DNA of 53,964 bases from Clostridia bacterium (GTDB lineage Bacteria; Bacillota; Clostridia; Acetivibrionales; STF1-152): positions 1 through 53,964 of the forward strand of contig JANQLN010000090.1 in assembly GCA_028280575.1 (NCBI GenBank). The letters run 5' to 3'. The notes beneath the pieces were generated by a model that was not told the DNA's origin, ran no database searches, and saw only the letters and a program-made list of their open reading frames with translations. The position numbers were made by a program, and so were the translations under genes. The first letter of the stretch is position 1, and each line of letters starts with the position of its first letter. Of the stretch, positions 15,592 through 24,663 are shown piece after piece.

Positions 15592-16647
15592 TTACTCAAG
15601 TACCGACGTATTCAGGCCAATATCTTCAAAAGTTCCCATATTATAATAAGCAGCCAGTGAAGCGTCCACTATCAGGAATGCCAAAGCAGCTCCCGTGCCT
15701 TCACCAAGCCTCATCTTCATATTGAGCATGGGTTCCAATCCCAGCGCCTTCATTATAATTACGCTGCCCGGCTCCGCGGAAGCATGGGAAGTAATCATAA
15801 AATCCCTGGATACGGGAAGGATTCGCACCGCAGCAAGGGCTGCTATTGAAGATATGAATCCGTCTATCAATATCGGCATCCTGTATATAGCGGCCCCCAG
15901 AAAGCATCCCGTCAAACCGGCAATATCAAATCCGCCCAGTTTGGCTAAAACATCTACCGGATTTTCAGGGTCGGGATTGTTAACTTCAATTGCCTTTTTG
16001 ACAACCCTTCTTTTATTCTCAAGCCGCTCACCGATAACACCGGAGCCTTTGCCTACCATGTCTTCAACCTTGCAGCCTGTCAATACTGCCGAAATTGCGC
16101 TGCTGGTCGTAGTATTTCCAATACCCATTTCACCTGTGGCTGCAATATGAATTCCCGCTTCCTTCATTTCCTTAATTATTTCAATACCCTTAAGTATGGC
16201 ATCGTAAGCTTCATCTCTTGTCATTGCAGGCCCATTTTTAATATTCCATGTCCCTGCCCTTATGCTTTTGTCAATTACTCTATTTGAATTTATATCTCCT
16301 TCAACACCAAAATTGTAGACAAATACCTTTGCTCCTGCATAAGCCGAGAGGGCGTTTATTCCGGCAAAGCCATCCGCAGCAGCTTTTGTGATAATTGGCG
16401 TCAAAGCTTTCGGGGCTTGAGATACATCCTCGTCGGCAACTCCATTGTCGGCACACAAAACCGCCACGGCTTTATTATCTGCCTTTACCAAAGCAGTTCC
16501 TGATATACCGGCCAATTTCACAACAATTTCTTCAAGCACTCCCAGGCTGCCAAAGGGCTTAATCAAACCTTTCAGTTTATCTGTTGCAGCTTCCATAGCC
16601 TTTTGGTCAAGCCCTTTTACACCGTCCAGCATACTTTTCAAATCCAT
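15592..16647 (-). CDS. cobT: Nicotinate-nucleotide-dimethylbenzimidazole phosphoribosyltransferase
   Basis: 351 residues from ATG 16647, with GGAGGG seven bases upstream; an in-frame TTG five codons earlier overlaps that ribosome site. Family marks are IKPFGSLGVLEEI, VLCADNGVADEDVSQ, ATGEMGIGNTTTSSA and the catalytic-glutamate segment RLGEGTGAALAF. It makes alpha-ribazole phosphate, activating the lower-ligand base. It is the fifth gene of the cobalamin operon. Confidence 0.96.
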   Translation of the reverse strand: MDLKSMLDGVKGLDQKAMEAATDKLKGLIKPFGSLGVLEEIVVKLAGISGTALVKADNKAVAVLCADNGVADEDVSQAPKALTPIITKAAADGFAGINALSAYAGAKVFVYNFGVEGDINSNRVIDKSIRAGTWNIKNGPAMTRDEAYDAILKGIEIIKEMKEAGIHIAATGEMGIGNTTTSSAISAVLTGCKVEDMVGKGSGVIGERLENKRRVVKKAIEVNNPDPENPVDVLAKLGGFDIAGLTGCFLGAAIYRMPILIDGFISSIAALAAVRILPVSRDFMITSHASAEPGSVIIMKALGLEPMLNMKMRLGEGTGAALAFLIVDASLAAYYNMGTFEDIGLNTSVLE

Positions 16648-16702
16648 GTATAAACCCTCCAATAATTTGTAAGTTGTGTGGTATGAGCGGCAAGCCAGCC
16701 GC

Positions 16703-17929
16703 TCATAATACTTCGTGAAGCCTTGCGTAAGTTACAACAATTGAATTTTCTCTTAGTGAATTATATTTTTCAGTTGCTTCACCGTCTGTATAATCCCTTC
16801 CCACGGCTCCTTCATCTTCTATAATGATAAGCTTTTTTGCAAAAGAAGCAGCTTCCAGATTTCTTATATTCTGTCTTCCAAAGGGCATATTGCAAAGCAC
16901 TACGGCATCCGCATTTTTTACCATCCTGATATTCTCCTTATGGGATTTATTGTCTATTTCACTAAAAGGCATACAAGCTATCCTGCCTATCCCATAAACT
17001 TGTGCACAATTCAAATCACTGTCTCCATAGGCAAAAACACCTGCACTCAATTGGTAGCCCAGCTCGAAAAGATAACGTATGACCCCCGAAGCAGAGCCTC
17101 CTCCTCCAATAATGTGTATCCTGGTTTCCTTTTGGGGATGTAGCGACTCATGTATATGAAAATCAAGCATCCCCGTAACCCTGTTCCTGTAAACCAGGGC
17201 ATTAACACCATATGACTTTGAGAGGTTTTGAGAATTTAATACAACATCTACGGGACCGTCTGCTATTATTTCTCCCTCCTTCATCAGTATAAGCCTGGAA
17301 CAGTAGCGGGATGCAATTTTCAAATCATGTACCGCTGCAATTACGGTGCGTCCCTTGCCGCACAGCTCTTTAGAGATTTTAAATATTTGCTCCTCATAGG
17401 CTATATCCAAGCTCGCCGTAGGCTCATCCAGTAAAATCAGTTCCGTTTCCTGTGCCAGCGTTTTGGCAAACATGACTCTCTGCCTTTCACCCCCGGACAT
17501 CCTGTTAATGGGCCTGTTTTCCAGGTTATCTGTTCCCGTATATTCCATATACTTTCTTGCCAGTTCATAGTCCCTTTTGCTCTCTCCCCTTACTCTGTCA
17601 AGATAGGGATATCTTCCCATCAATACAATATCAAGTGCGGAAAACGGAAAGTTTATAGTTATATTTTGATGCATCAATGCAGCTTTTTTTGCAATATCCC
17701 TGGCAGACAGACCGCGTATATTTTCTTTTTCCAGAACAATCTGCCCTCCTGCTTTATAGATACCGTTGAGGCATTTCAGCAAGGTGGTTTTGCCCGCACC
17801 GTTTGGACCTATCAATCCGATAAATTCTCCTGCCTGTACCTCAAAGCTTAAACCCTTTAGTATTTGATTTTCCAAAACCTTGTAATCCAGGTCTTTTACA
17901 GATAAAACCGGATTATTTGATTTTAACAT
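16703..17929 (-). CDS. ABC transporter ATPase (BtuD/FecE type) with an added C-terminal domain
   Basis: 408 residues where the family is normally about 250-270. Residues 1-262 are a complete ATPase: Walker A 41-49 (GPNGAGKTT), signature MSGGERQR at 144-151, Walker B LILLDEP at 164-170, and switch His201. Residues about 269-408 form a separate domain that opens with a beta-strand and glycine-rich turn (RIHIIGGGGSASGVIRYLFE), has AYGDSDLN and NADAVVLCNMPFG, and ends VVTYARLHEVL; this looks like a Rossmann-like fold but I do not recognise its family. It powers corrinoid uptake with the adjacent permease and binding protein; the role of the extra domain is unknown. Confidence 0.93.
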   Translation of the reverse strand: MLKSNNPVLSVKDLDYKVLENQILKGLSFEVQAGEFIGLIGPNGAGKTTLLKCLNGIYKAGGQIVLEKENIRGLSARDIAKKAALMHQNITINFPFSALDIVLMGRYPYLDRVRGESKRDYELARKYMEYTGTDNLENRPINRMSGGERQRVMFAKTLAQETELILLDEPTASLDIAYEEQIFKISKELCGKGRTVIAAVHDLKIASRYCSRLILMKEGEIIADGPVDVVLNSQNLSKSYGVNALVYRNRVTGMLDFHIHESLHPQKETRIHIIGGGGSASGVIRYLFELGYQLSAGVFAYGDSDLNCAQVYGIGRIACMPFSEIDNKSHKENIRMVKNADAVVLCNMPFGRQNIRNLEAASFAKKLIIIEDEGAVGRDYTDGEATEKYNSLRENSIVVTYARLHEVL

Positions 17930-18021
17930 TAAAAGCCTCCAATCAAAAACTCTAAATGAATTTGAGCATTTTGCGCTGTTATTAATGTAAAATATTCAGT
18001 ATGCTCCTTATTTGGAACCGT

Positions 18022-19056
18022 TCAACGCAAATTGCCTGCATTTGACCTTGCCTTGTTCAGCAGGTACAGAAAATATGGTGCCCCCAGCAGGGAAGTAACT
18101 ATCCCCACATTTATCTCCCTTGGCATCATAATTCCCACAAAGTCACATGCAAGTAAAAAAAACGCACCGCCTATAGCACTTGCAGGCAGCAATATCCTGT
18201 GGTCGGGTCCAACTATCAGTCTTAATATATGGGGCACAATTAATCCCACAAAGCTTATTGTTCCACTAACCGATACGGCCGCAGCAGTTGACACCGATGA
18301 TAGTATAAGCATAATTTTTCTCATCCTGGAAGAGTTGAGCCCTACCGACTGGGCTTCTTCCTCCCCCAGCAGCATAACATTAAGCTCTTTTGCCAGTAAT
18401 ACAAGCATAACCGTACATATGAGAACAGGAAAAATAATAATCTCCACACTTTCCCAGGTTTTATCATTCAAGCTCCCAACTGACCAGAAAATAAACCTTT
18501 TTACCTGGTTCCCGCTTATAAACTTAAGGATAGTTGTGGTAACCGCCGAAAGAAACATACTCACTGCAATACCCGATAATATAAGATTCATAACAGGTAC
18601 TTTCCCGTTTCTTACGGAAAGCATAAAAATAAGAAATGATGCAATCAATGCACCAACGGCTGCAAACAGCGGCAGAAAAAACATGCTTTTTGAAGTTATC
18701 CCCAGGGCAATAGCAGTCACAGCACCCAGTCCCGCCCCGCTTGATACGCCCAGTATTCCCGGGTCGGCCATTGGATTTCTGAACATTCCCTGCATTACGG
18801 TGCCGGATACGGAAAGTGCTGCTCCAACAATAGCTGCAACAATAACCCTGGGAAGCCTAATGTAAAATATTATGCTCTCCAATCTTGAGTCAATCTGGAT
18901 AGAGGCAAACCCCAGGTTCTTAAGAATTATTCCCAGGGTTTGCCTAAGGGGTACGTTAACGGAACCAAATGCCGTGGTAACTATGATTAATACAAGCAGT
19001 GCTGCTGCCATTACAGGAAGCACTATTTTTATTTTCGTATAGACATTTTTGCTCAA
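18022..19056 (-). CDS. Corrinoid/iron-siderophore ABC permease (BtuC/FecCD family)
   Basis: 344 residues with about nine to ten membrane segments. It shows VNVPLRQTLGIIL, RLPRVIVAAIVGAALSVSGTVMQGMFRNPMADPGILGVSSGAGLGA and the coupling region GTISFVGLIVPHILRLIVGPDHR, all diagnostic of FecCD permeases. TTG start behind GGGGGG. With the binding lipoprotein and ATPase it forms a BtuFCD-like importer; corrinoid specificity is inferred from the riboswitch and the neighbouring cob genes. Confidence 0.95.
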   Translation of the reverse strand: MSKNVYTKIKIVLPVMAAALLVLIIVTTAFGSVNVPLRQTLGIILKNLGFASIQIDSRLESIIFYIRLPRVIVAAIVGAALSVSGTVMQGMFRNPMADPGILGVSSGAGLGAVTAIALGITSKSMFFLPLFAAVGALIASFLIFMLSVRNGKVPVMNLILSGIAVSMFLSAVTTTILKFISGNQVKRFIFWSVGSLNDKTWESVEIIIFPVLICTVMLVLLAKELNVMLLGEEEAQSVGLNSSRMRKIMLILSSVSTAAAVSVSGTISFVGLIVPHILRLIVGPDHRILLPASAIGGAFFLLACDFVGIMMPREINVGIVTSLLGAPYFLYLLNKARSNAGNLR

Positions 19057-19077
19057 AGCACGTCCCCCCCTTCAAAC

Positions 19078-20118
19078 TTATTCGAACAGCTCAGGATAAG
19101 CAGCTTTAGCCAGCCCCTCAACTCCCTGTACAATATACTGTGAAACGGATGTCAGATCCTTTTCAGGGATGGATATAACCATTCCTTCTGCTACGGCAGC
19201 AACATCCTTGAGGCTTTTATCATTTTTAAAATCATTTGAAAACTGCTCCGCATCAAATCCTTCAAAAGACCAGGAAGGAAGAATTACCACTTCAGGATTT
19301 AGCTCCACAACCTTTTCCTTGTTTATCGGCTGCCAACCTTTTATTCCCTCGCTGGCCGCAAGGTTTTTTAACCCGGCATGCCGTGCGACGGAATCAAATG
19401 AAGTCCCGATTCCATAAGTACTAAAAAATGAATCAAGGCTCAGTATGGTTTTCCTGTCATCCTCGGAAATTGAAGCAACCTTACCGGCAACTTCATTGAG
19501 CTTTGCATCCATCCAGCCTACAAGCTCTTCTCCCTTTTCCTTTGCATCAAGCATAACCGCAAGCTCCATAACGGTATTTTTTACTTCTTCCACACTGTTC
19601 GGAGTTTTAGCGGTATATACCTGTATTCCGGCATTCCTGAGCTGTTTTATAAATTCCGCATCGGTGAAGTCCGCAGCAAATACCAGGTCAGGACCTGCCG
19701 CTACTATCTTTTCCGAATTGGTACCAATTTTTTCAAAATCTGCTGCCTTGTCAGCAATATTGGAAATTCCATGGTCCTGTGAAATGCTTGAAATTGCTTT
19801 TAACCTTTCCTTTTCAACAATGGACACAAGTATTTCATCTGTTCCAAGGGAAAGGGAAATAATATTTACAGGCTTATTTTCCAAAACTATTTCATTACCC
19901 TTCCCGTCTTTAACCGTCATGGGATAGGCAGATTTTTCCTGTGTTTCAACAGTCCCTTTTTCACTCTCGGGTTCCTCTTTTACTGTTTCATTTTTTGTAG
20001 TTTCTTCACTGCTGCTGTTTACTTTGGCGCCTTGACTATTGCCTTCTTTTTTAAGGCACCCTGTAAACATCGCACCAATAATAAAAACGATTAATAAAAT
20101 ACCAAGTAGTTTTTTCAC
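19078..20118 (-). CDS. Corrinoid-binding lipoprotein (BtuF-like)
   Basis: 346 residues from GTG 20118 (VKKLLGILL), supported by GGGGG eight bases upstream. A lipoprotein signal ends at the lipobox FTGC. A Ser/Glu/Lys-rich linker follows, then a two-lobed helical-backbone binding domain (NIISLSLGTDEILVSI, GPDLVFAADFTDAEFIKQL, VVELNPEVVILPSWS) of the class used for B12 and siderophores. It captures corrinoid outside the membrane for the adjacent permease. It lies second in the operon, just after cobO. Confidence 0.93.
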   Translation of the reverse strand: MKKLLGILLIVFIIGAMFTGCLKKEGNSQGAKVNSSSEETTKNETVKEEPESEKGTVETQEKSAYPMTVKDGKGNEIVLENKPVNIISLSLGTDEILVSIVEKERLKAISSISQDHGISNIADKAADFEKIGTNSEKIVAAGPDLVFAADFTDAEFIKQLRNAGIQVYTAKTPNSVEEVKNTVMELAVMLDAKEKGEELVGWMDAKLNEVAGKVASISEDDRKTILSLDSFFSTYGIGTSFDSVARHAGLKNLAASEGIKGWQPINKEKVVELNPEVVILPSWSFEGFDAEQFSNDFKNDKSLKDVAAVAEGMVISIPEKDLTSVSQYIVQGVEGLAKAAYPELFE

Positions 20119-20140
20119 ACCATATACCCCCAAAATTAAA

Positions 20141-20668
20141 TTAATTTTCTATTCCTTTTCTGGCTTTTATACCCTTTTCCATAGGGTGCTTTACGGCCTT
20201 TATCTCCGAAACATAATCAGCAAGCTCTATAAGCTCCTTTGGAGCCTGCCTTCCTGTCAGGACTAATTCTACATTAGCCGGTTTATTCTCAACAAACTTC
20301 AAAACATCTTCCTTCCTTATCATACCGGCTTTTATAGCTGCCATGATTTCATCCAGTATTATCAGGTTTTTTTCACCGCCGGCAGCAGCAATTTGTGCTT
20401 TTTCAAATAATTTTACCTGCATTTTTTCTGTTTCTTTCCTTTCGTGCTCGTCCATCTGCCAGGTAAATTTTACTATTTCCTTGCTTCTTGCAATTTCAAA
20501 ACCGGATCCAAATGCCTTTACGGCCCTTAGCTCTCCTGTTTCCATCCCTTTCAGGAACTGAATTAACAAAACCTTCATCCCCCTGCCATATGCACGCACT
20601 CCAAGCCCTACAGCCGCAGTAGTTTTACCCTTTCCATCACCTGTATATACATGCACCAAACCCTCCAT
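20141..20668 (-). CDS. cobO: Cob(I)alamin / cob(I)yrinate adenosyltransferase, CobA/CobO type
   Basis: 175 residues from ATG 20668 behind GGAGGAGG; an upstream in-frame start lacks a site. The P-loop region GLVHVYTGDGKGKTTAAVGL, AYGRGMKVLLIQFLKG and NLIILDEIMAAIKAGM match the CobA/CobO family. It transfers the adenosyl group from ATP to the cobalt of corrinoids. First gene of the riboswitch-controlled operon. Confidence 0.95.
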   Translation of the reverse strand: MEGLVHVYTGDGKGKTTAAVGLGVRAYGRGMKVLLIQFLKGMETGELRAVKAFGSGFEIARSKEIVKFTWQMDEHERKETEKMQVKLFEKAQIAAAGGEKNLIILDEIMAAIKAGMIRKEDVLKFVENKPANVELVLTGRQAPKELIELADYVSEIKAVKHPMEKGIKARKGIEN

Positions 20669-20693
20669 AAACAACCTCCTCCTTCCGGGCATT

Positions 20694-20719
20694 AAAAAAA
20701 CCCAATCCTGGGACCGGGT
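20694..20719 (-). terminator. Riboswitch-coupled terminator before cobO
   Basis: Minus strand ACCCGGTC-CCAG-GATTGGGT (two wobbles) followed by TTTTTTT. It lies between the B12 aptamer and the cobO ribosome site, so it is the probable off-switch when cobalamin is bound. Confidence 0.75.
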
Positions 20720-20781
20720 ACAAATTTACTAAAATATACCTTTCAACCCCTCCCTCCGAAGAATCTATAAAGTAAATATAT

Positions 20782-20990
20782 ATCAGGCAGGTCTCCTGGC
20801 TCGTGTTCATTTGAATTAGGCGCCTTCCCGCCGGACAGCTTCACAGCAAAAGCCAAGCATATATCCGGTAGTGGCATCTTCACCTATTCATTCCCACTCA
20901 CAGTAGCGGGGGCTGCAGCGGATTTTAACCGCTTTCCCTTTAATCCCGTCAAGCAAAACAATGAGGTGCTGGGATACCTGATAAATTCCT
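20782..20990 (-). ncRNA. Cobalamin riboswitch
   Basis: On the minus strand, the aptamer includes the conserved core with AATCCGCTGCAGCCCCCGCT followed by ACTGTGA, and the B12 box AGCCAGGAGACCTGCC (20801-20786). The 5' end near ATTTATCAGGTATCCC pairs with the 3' end. It lies about 115 bp before cobO with a terminator between, and should shut the operon down when adenosylcobalamin is plentiful. Confidence 0.95.
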
Positions 20991-21006
20991 TATTTAATTT
21001 TTTATA

Positions 21007-21015
21007 ATTATAACA
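21007..21015 (-). promoter_or_regulatory. Extended -10 promoter of the cobalamin operon
   Basis: Minus strand TGTTATAAT (TGnTATAAT form), about 20 bp before the riboswitch. No properly spaced -35 is seen. Confidence 0.5.
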
Positions 21016-21026
21016 CTAAACTTTTT

Positions 21027-21317
21027 TCAATACAAATTAATAATTTCCATCAGCCTCCTTTGAGAAGGCAGGGTACCTGCAGTAACCTGTTCGCCGTTGA
21101 TAAGCAGGAGAGGGAATTTTTCGACTTCCACTCCCTCTATACCATAAACATCCCTGATATGTTCCAGCTCAACTATTTCAACCTCTATATTTCCTTTTTC
21201 CTTCCGGAGCTTTTCAAGCATCTCCTTAAGGAGTCCGTCCAAAATAACACATGCGGTGCAGGGCTCCTTGAGAGTTACCATTTTTAAGGTTACCTTATCC
21301 CCCATACTTTTTGTCAA
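21027..21317 (-). CDS. Small thioredoxin-like protein with CxxC
   Basis: Up to 96 residues. The longest form starts at TTG 21317 (AAAGG six bases upstream) and overlaps the UroD-fusion gene by 23 bp; ATG 21305 and ATG 21281 are alternatives. A strand is followed by EPC20-T-A-C23-VILDGLLKEM and ends with a probable cis-Pro (EKFPLLLINGEQVTAGTLPS), the thioredoxin/glutaredoxin pattern. It parallels the C-terminal thioredoxin domain of the upstream protein and is translationally coupled to it, so the two probably work together in thiol exchange or metal handling. No closer family recognised. Confidence 0.75.
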   Translation of the reverse strand: MTKSMGDKVTLKMVTLKEPCTACVILDGLLKEMLEKLRKEKGNIEVEIVELEHIRDVYGIEGVEVEKFPLLLINGEQVTAGTLPSQRRLMEIINLY

Positions 21318-22653
21318 GGGCTTCCTTTATTTCACCCCTCAGGGTTTCAACATCAGGTATTATGCTTATATGTTTAATTTGTCCGTCAATAACTATTGTA
21401 GGAATATTTGTAACACCCAGCTTGAGCATTGCTACCACCGACTCTTTATCTTTTATTTTATGTTCCCTATAGGTTACTTTATCTCCAAAACCTTCCGATG
21501 CAATCTTCACAGCTTTTACCATATACTGGCACGGAGCACAGGACTCAGAATCTATTGTAATAATATCTATTATGACCTGCTTTTCGTTGACATAATCAGG
21601 CAAATCATATTCAACGCCCTCCAGCACATTTGCACTTTCCAAAAATTCACTCACTTCACCGTGGACAAGGCTTGAAATGGCCTTTACATTTTCAACGGGT
21701 GTTGAGAATGGCATATCACAACCCGGTGATAGAATATATCCCTTATTTCCGCCGATAGACATGCAGTTTTTAGCGTCATTTATATTATCCATAGGTGTTC
21801 CAAAAAGCATTGTAACCGTAAGCTTTATATTTCCTCCAACAGAAATCCCATATTTTGACGCTGTTTCCACCACATATTCAAGAGGAATATTTTCATCTAT
21901 TGAAATATTATCAGGCCCGCATTTACACATTTGTTCAATATTGTTTTTAGCATTGCCGCAAACAAAAAACGAACAGCCCCTGTCTTTTGATTTAATACTG
22001 TCAAAAACCTCCGAAGCATACGGAGATACGAATTCGGCAAAATTATCAGGTGATATTTGCGAAGTCATAGGGTCAACCAGGGCAACTACATCTACACCTG
22101 CTTCAATATACATCCGGGAAGTATTTATACAAACATCCTTGCAAAAACCCATAAGCTTTTTTACCCTGCCGGGATTATCGATCATTTCATAGAATATATC
22201 CGTTCCCATAAGGTGAAGTGCAAGGGTGAAAGGCCCGGTGATAAGACCGTAAAGCGCTATTTCGTTTCCAAGCCCGCTGCAGATTTTTCTTGCTGCATCA
22301 AGCACTATTGGAAACCTTCCGTCAGCTTCACCCGGTATTTTTAAGTCCTCTATATCTTTTCCCTGCTCAAGGGGATGTGTTTCAACGGACGGCGGATTGG
22401 TTTCGGCATATTTAAGCCTGCATCCCATTGCCTCAGCTTCGACCTGTAAATCAAAAAGGACAGGCAGCCCATCGGGATTATATATTTCATAAGCCTTTTT
22501 CACGCCTTCGACTATATTGGCACTGCTTTTAAAATATTCACTTGCCGTAACATCAATAAGCTTTGCGGCATGGCATCCTACAAACGGGACCCAGGGTATC
22601 CTGTCAACGGTCTTATTATACAGTGCATCCATTACATATTGTTTCGGTTTCAT
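21295..22653 (-). CDS. Uroporphyrinogen decarboxylase/MtaA-family protein fused to a thioredoxin-like domain
   Basis: 452 residues. Residues 1 to about 340 match the UroD superfamily branch of corrinoid:thiol methyltransferases (GLITGPFTLALHLMG, ALVDPMTSQISPDNFAEFVSPY, DNISIDENIP, ILSPGCDMPFSTPVENVKA). Residues about 355-452 are a thioredoxin-like fold with C372-A-P-C375 and NIPTIVIDG (cis-Pro418). MtaA-type enzymes bind zinc with H-x-C and a distal Cys; here the first is F230-V-C232, so the His is missing, while Cys312 is kept. It lies in the methionine synthase operon, pointing to methyl or corrinoid chemistry. The reaction is not known. Confidence 0.88.
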   Translation of the reverse strand: MKPKQYVMDALYNKTVDRIPWVPFVGCHAAKLIDVTASEYFKSSANIVEGVKKAYEIYNPDGLPVLFDLQVEAEAMGCRLKYAETNPPSVETHPLEQGKDIEDLKIPGEADGRFPIVLDAARKICSGLGNEIALYGLITGPFTLALHLMGTDIFYEMIDNPGRVKKLMGFCKDVCINTSRMYIEAGVDVVALVDPMTSQISPDNFAEFVSPYASEVFDSIKSKDRGCSFFVCGNAKNNIEQMCKCGPDNISIDENIPLEYVVETASKYGISVGGNIKLTVTMLFGTPMDNINDAKNCMSIGGNKGYILSPGCDMPFSTPVENVKAISSLVHGEVSEFLESANVLEGVEYDLPDYVNEKQVIIDIITIDSESCAPCQYMVKAVKIASEGFGDKVTYREHKIKDKESVVAMLKLGVTNIPTIVIDGQIKHISIIPDVETLRGEIKEALDKKYGG

Positions 22654-22787
22654 TATACTATTCCTCCATTTTCAGCCTTATAAGGGTTTTCGCTTATATA
22701 TGTAACGTCATAACTTCAAAAGCCATATTGCAAGAACTAAAGACATTACATAAAGCATTTGTACCTACCCTATTATAAAATGAATAG

Positions 22788-22828
22788 TATAACGGCTCAT
22801 GCAATTTTTTATTATGCTTTGTAATAAT
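22788..22828. repeat. 41-bp direct repeat, copy 1 (downstream of ade)
   Basis: Begins TATAACGGCTC and includes CAATTTTTTATTATGCTTTG. It matches 35 of 41 bases at 24664-24704 and starts eight bases past the ade stop on the minus strand. Confidence 0.75.
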
Positions 22829-22835
22829 TTATTGA

Positions 22836-24560
22836 TTACTCAGTATCCTGATACCCAATGAATTTATATGCAGTTACATCAAATAACCCCATATCTGTTA
22901 CCCTGATTTCAGGAATAACGGGTAATGCCAGGAAAGATAAAGTTATAAAAGGATCTATTTTATCATTAATACCTAATTTCAAAGCCTTTTTAATCATTAT
23001 TTTCAATTTTGCTTCTACATATTCAACGGATTGGTCACTCATCAAGCCGGCAATAGGAAGCTCCAACGTATCTACCACCCTGCCGCTGCTTGTAATTGTA
23101 TAACCACCGTTTACCCTTTTGATTTCTTCAATTGCCAGCAGCATATCATCATCATTATCTCCAATTACTATCAGGTTGTGTGAATCATGGGCTACTGTGC
23201 CGGCAATTGCACCATTTTTTATACCAAAATCGCTTACAATACCCAGTCCTACATTGTTCATGGCTTTGTGCCTTTCGATAACCGCGAGTTTGGAATACTT
23301 TCCATTGGGAATGAAATAACCGTTTTTTACATCCACTTCTGCTGTTTCCTTTTTTGTTATTAATTCATTCGGTAAAACCCTGATAATTGTTGCTGCATTA
23401 TCATCCAAAGAAATTGCCAGATCATCACTTGTAATTGAGGATATCCTTACCGTATTGAAAACATTTTTGTCCTCTATTACAGAAGAGACAGGTATGGTAT
23501 CATTGCAGCGGACAACAATATTTCCGCGGTAGAGCACCTTATCTATCCGAAAGCTTTCCATGTCATCCAGTATGATTAAATCAGCCGAATATCCGGGGGC
23601 TATGGCACCCAGCCTTTTTAGCCTGTAGCACTGTGCTGCATTGATGGTAGCCATACATATGGCTTCTATCGGATCTACACCGCACGCCACCGCTTTTTTA
23701 ACGTTATAGCTGATATGGCCGTCTTTTTTTATGTCTTCCAGATGTTTGTCATCCGTACAAAATACACATCTATCAAATTGAATCCCCTTTTGCAGCAGCC
23801 CTTTTATAATTGTTTCCAGGTTTTTAGCCGCCGACCCCTCCCGGATTTGAACATACATGCCTAATCGCAAGCGTTCAACTACCTCATCAATAGTTGAGCA
23901 CTCATGATCAGTGATAATACCGGCCGCACGGTAAGCATTTAATTCATGTCCCGTCAAAAATGGTGAATGCCCGTCTATAATTGTATGATCAAACAAATCG
24001 ATTTTCTTTAGCATATTTATGCTTGCATCCAATACTTTTGGATAGTCCATAACTTCTCCCAGTCCCAAGATTCTATCTATGGACCTAAGGGGCTCCATAA
24101 CTTCGGCACTAATATCCGCCCCGTTATTTTCAAATGAAGTGGCAGGAACACAAGAGGGTACCATAAAGTAAACATTAAGGGGCAAGTTTTTCGTTTGGTT
24201 TAACATAAAGTGAATACCATTAATGCCGCAAACATTTGCTATTTCATGGGGGTCTGCAACAATGGTTGTAGTGCCATAGGGAAGTATGGCTTTTGCAAAT
24301 TCTACAGGAGTAACCATTGTTGACTCAATATGTACATGGCTATCTATAAGCCCCGGACAAACATATTTACCCGTTGCATCAATTTCTTCTTTTCCCGAAT
24401 AATTGCCTATTCCAACAATTAAATCATTACATACGGCTATGTCGCCCTTAACAACCTCTTTTGTAAAAACATTGATTATTTTTGCATTTTTAATAACCAG
24501 GTCGGCTTTCTGCCTGCCCATTGCAGCATCAACCCTAATAAGCTTTTGTTCAACACTCAT
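22836..24560 (-). CDS. ade: Adenine deaminase
   Basis: 574 residues, full length. Metal motif IDSHVHIESTMV, then GTTTIVADPHEIANVCG, FCTDDKHLEDI (metal Asp) and a long C-terminal domain (GLGIVSDFGIKNGAIAGTVAHDSHNLIVIGDND) define the Ade branch of amidohydrolases. It converts adenine to hypoxanthine and ammonia. It sits between metH and the UroD-fusion gene on the same strand, and is framed by a 41-bp direct repeat, so it may have been inserted into the methionine operon. Salvage of adenine released from S-adenosylhomocysteine could link it to that operon. Confidence 0.96.
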   Translation of the reverse strand: MSVEQKLIRVDAAMGRQKADLVIKNAKIINVFTKEVVKGDIAVCNDLIVGIGNYSGKEEIDATGKYVCPGLIDSHVHIESTMVTPVEFAKAILPYGTTTIVADPHEIANVCGINGIHFMLNQTKNLPLNVYFMVPSCVPATSFENNGADISAEVMEPLRSIDRILGLGEVMDYPKVLDASINMLKKIDLFDHTIIDGHSPFLTGHELNAYRAAGIITDHECSTIDEVVERLRLGMYVQIREGSAAKNLETIIKGLLQKGIQFDRCVFCTDDKHLEDIKKDGHISYNVKKAVACGVDPIEAICMATINAAQCYRLKRLGAIAPGYSADLIILDDMESFRIDKVLYRGNIVVRCNDTIPVSSVIEDKNVFNTVRISSITSDDLAISLDDNAATIIRVLPNELITKKETAEVDVKNGYFIPNGKYSKLAVIERHKAMNNVGLGIVSDFGIKNGAIAGTVAHDSHNLIVIGDNDDDMLLAIEEIKRVNGGYTITSSGRVVDTLELPIAGLMSDQSVEYVEAKLKIMIKKALKLGINDKIDPFITLSFLALPVIPEIRVTDMGLFDVTAYKFIGYQDTE

Positions 24561-24663
24561 TCAAGTTCCTCCAGGTTAAAATTGATTTTAATCATACATG
24601 CCTGCATTTATCATTACCATGTTATAAAATAATACTATATGGAACATTTTCAATTCTATGCAA

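Noticed and set aside
17966-18003. Partial match between GAGCATTTT...AGTATGCTCC here and the inverted repeat at 929-978
   Set aside because: Only the end bases agree and the arms do not pair well, so it is probably chance.
18032-18865. 277-codon plus-strand open frame opposite the FecCD permease gene
   Set aside because: It is antisense to a clear permease gene; long antisense frames are common opposite hydrophobic proteins, and this one has no family pattern.
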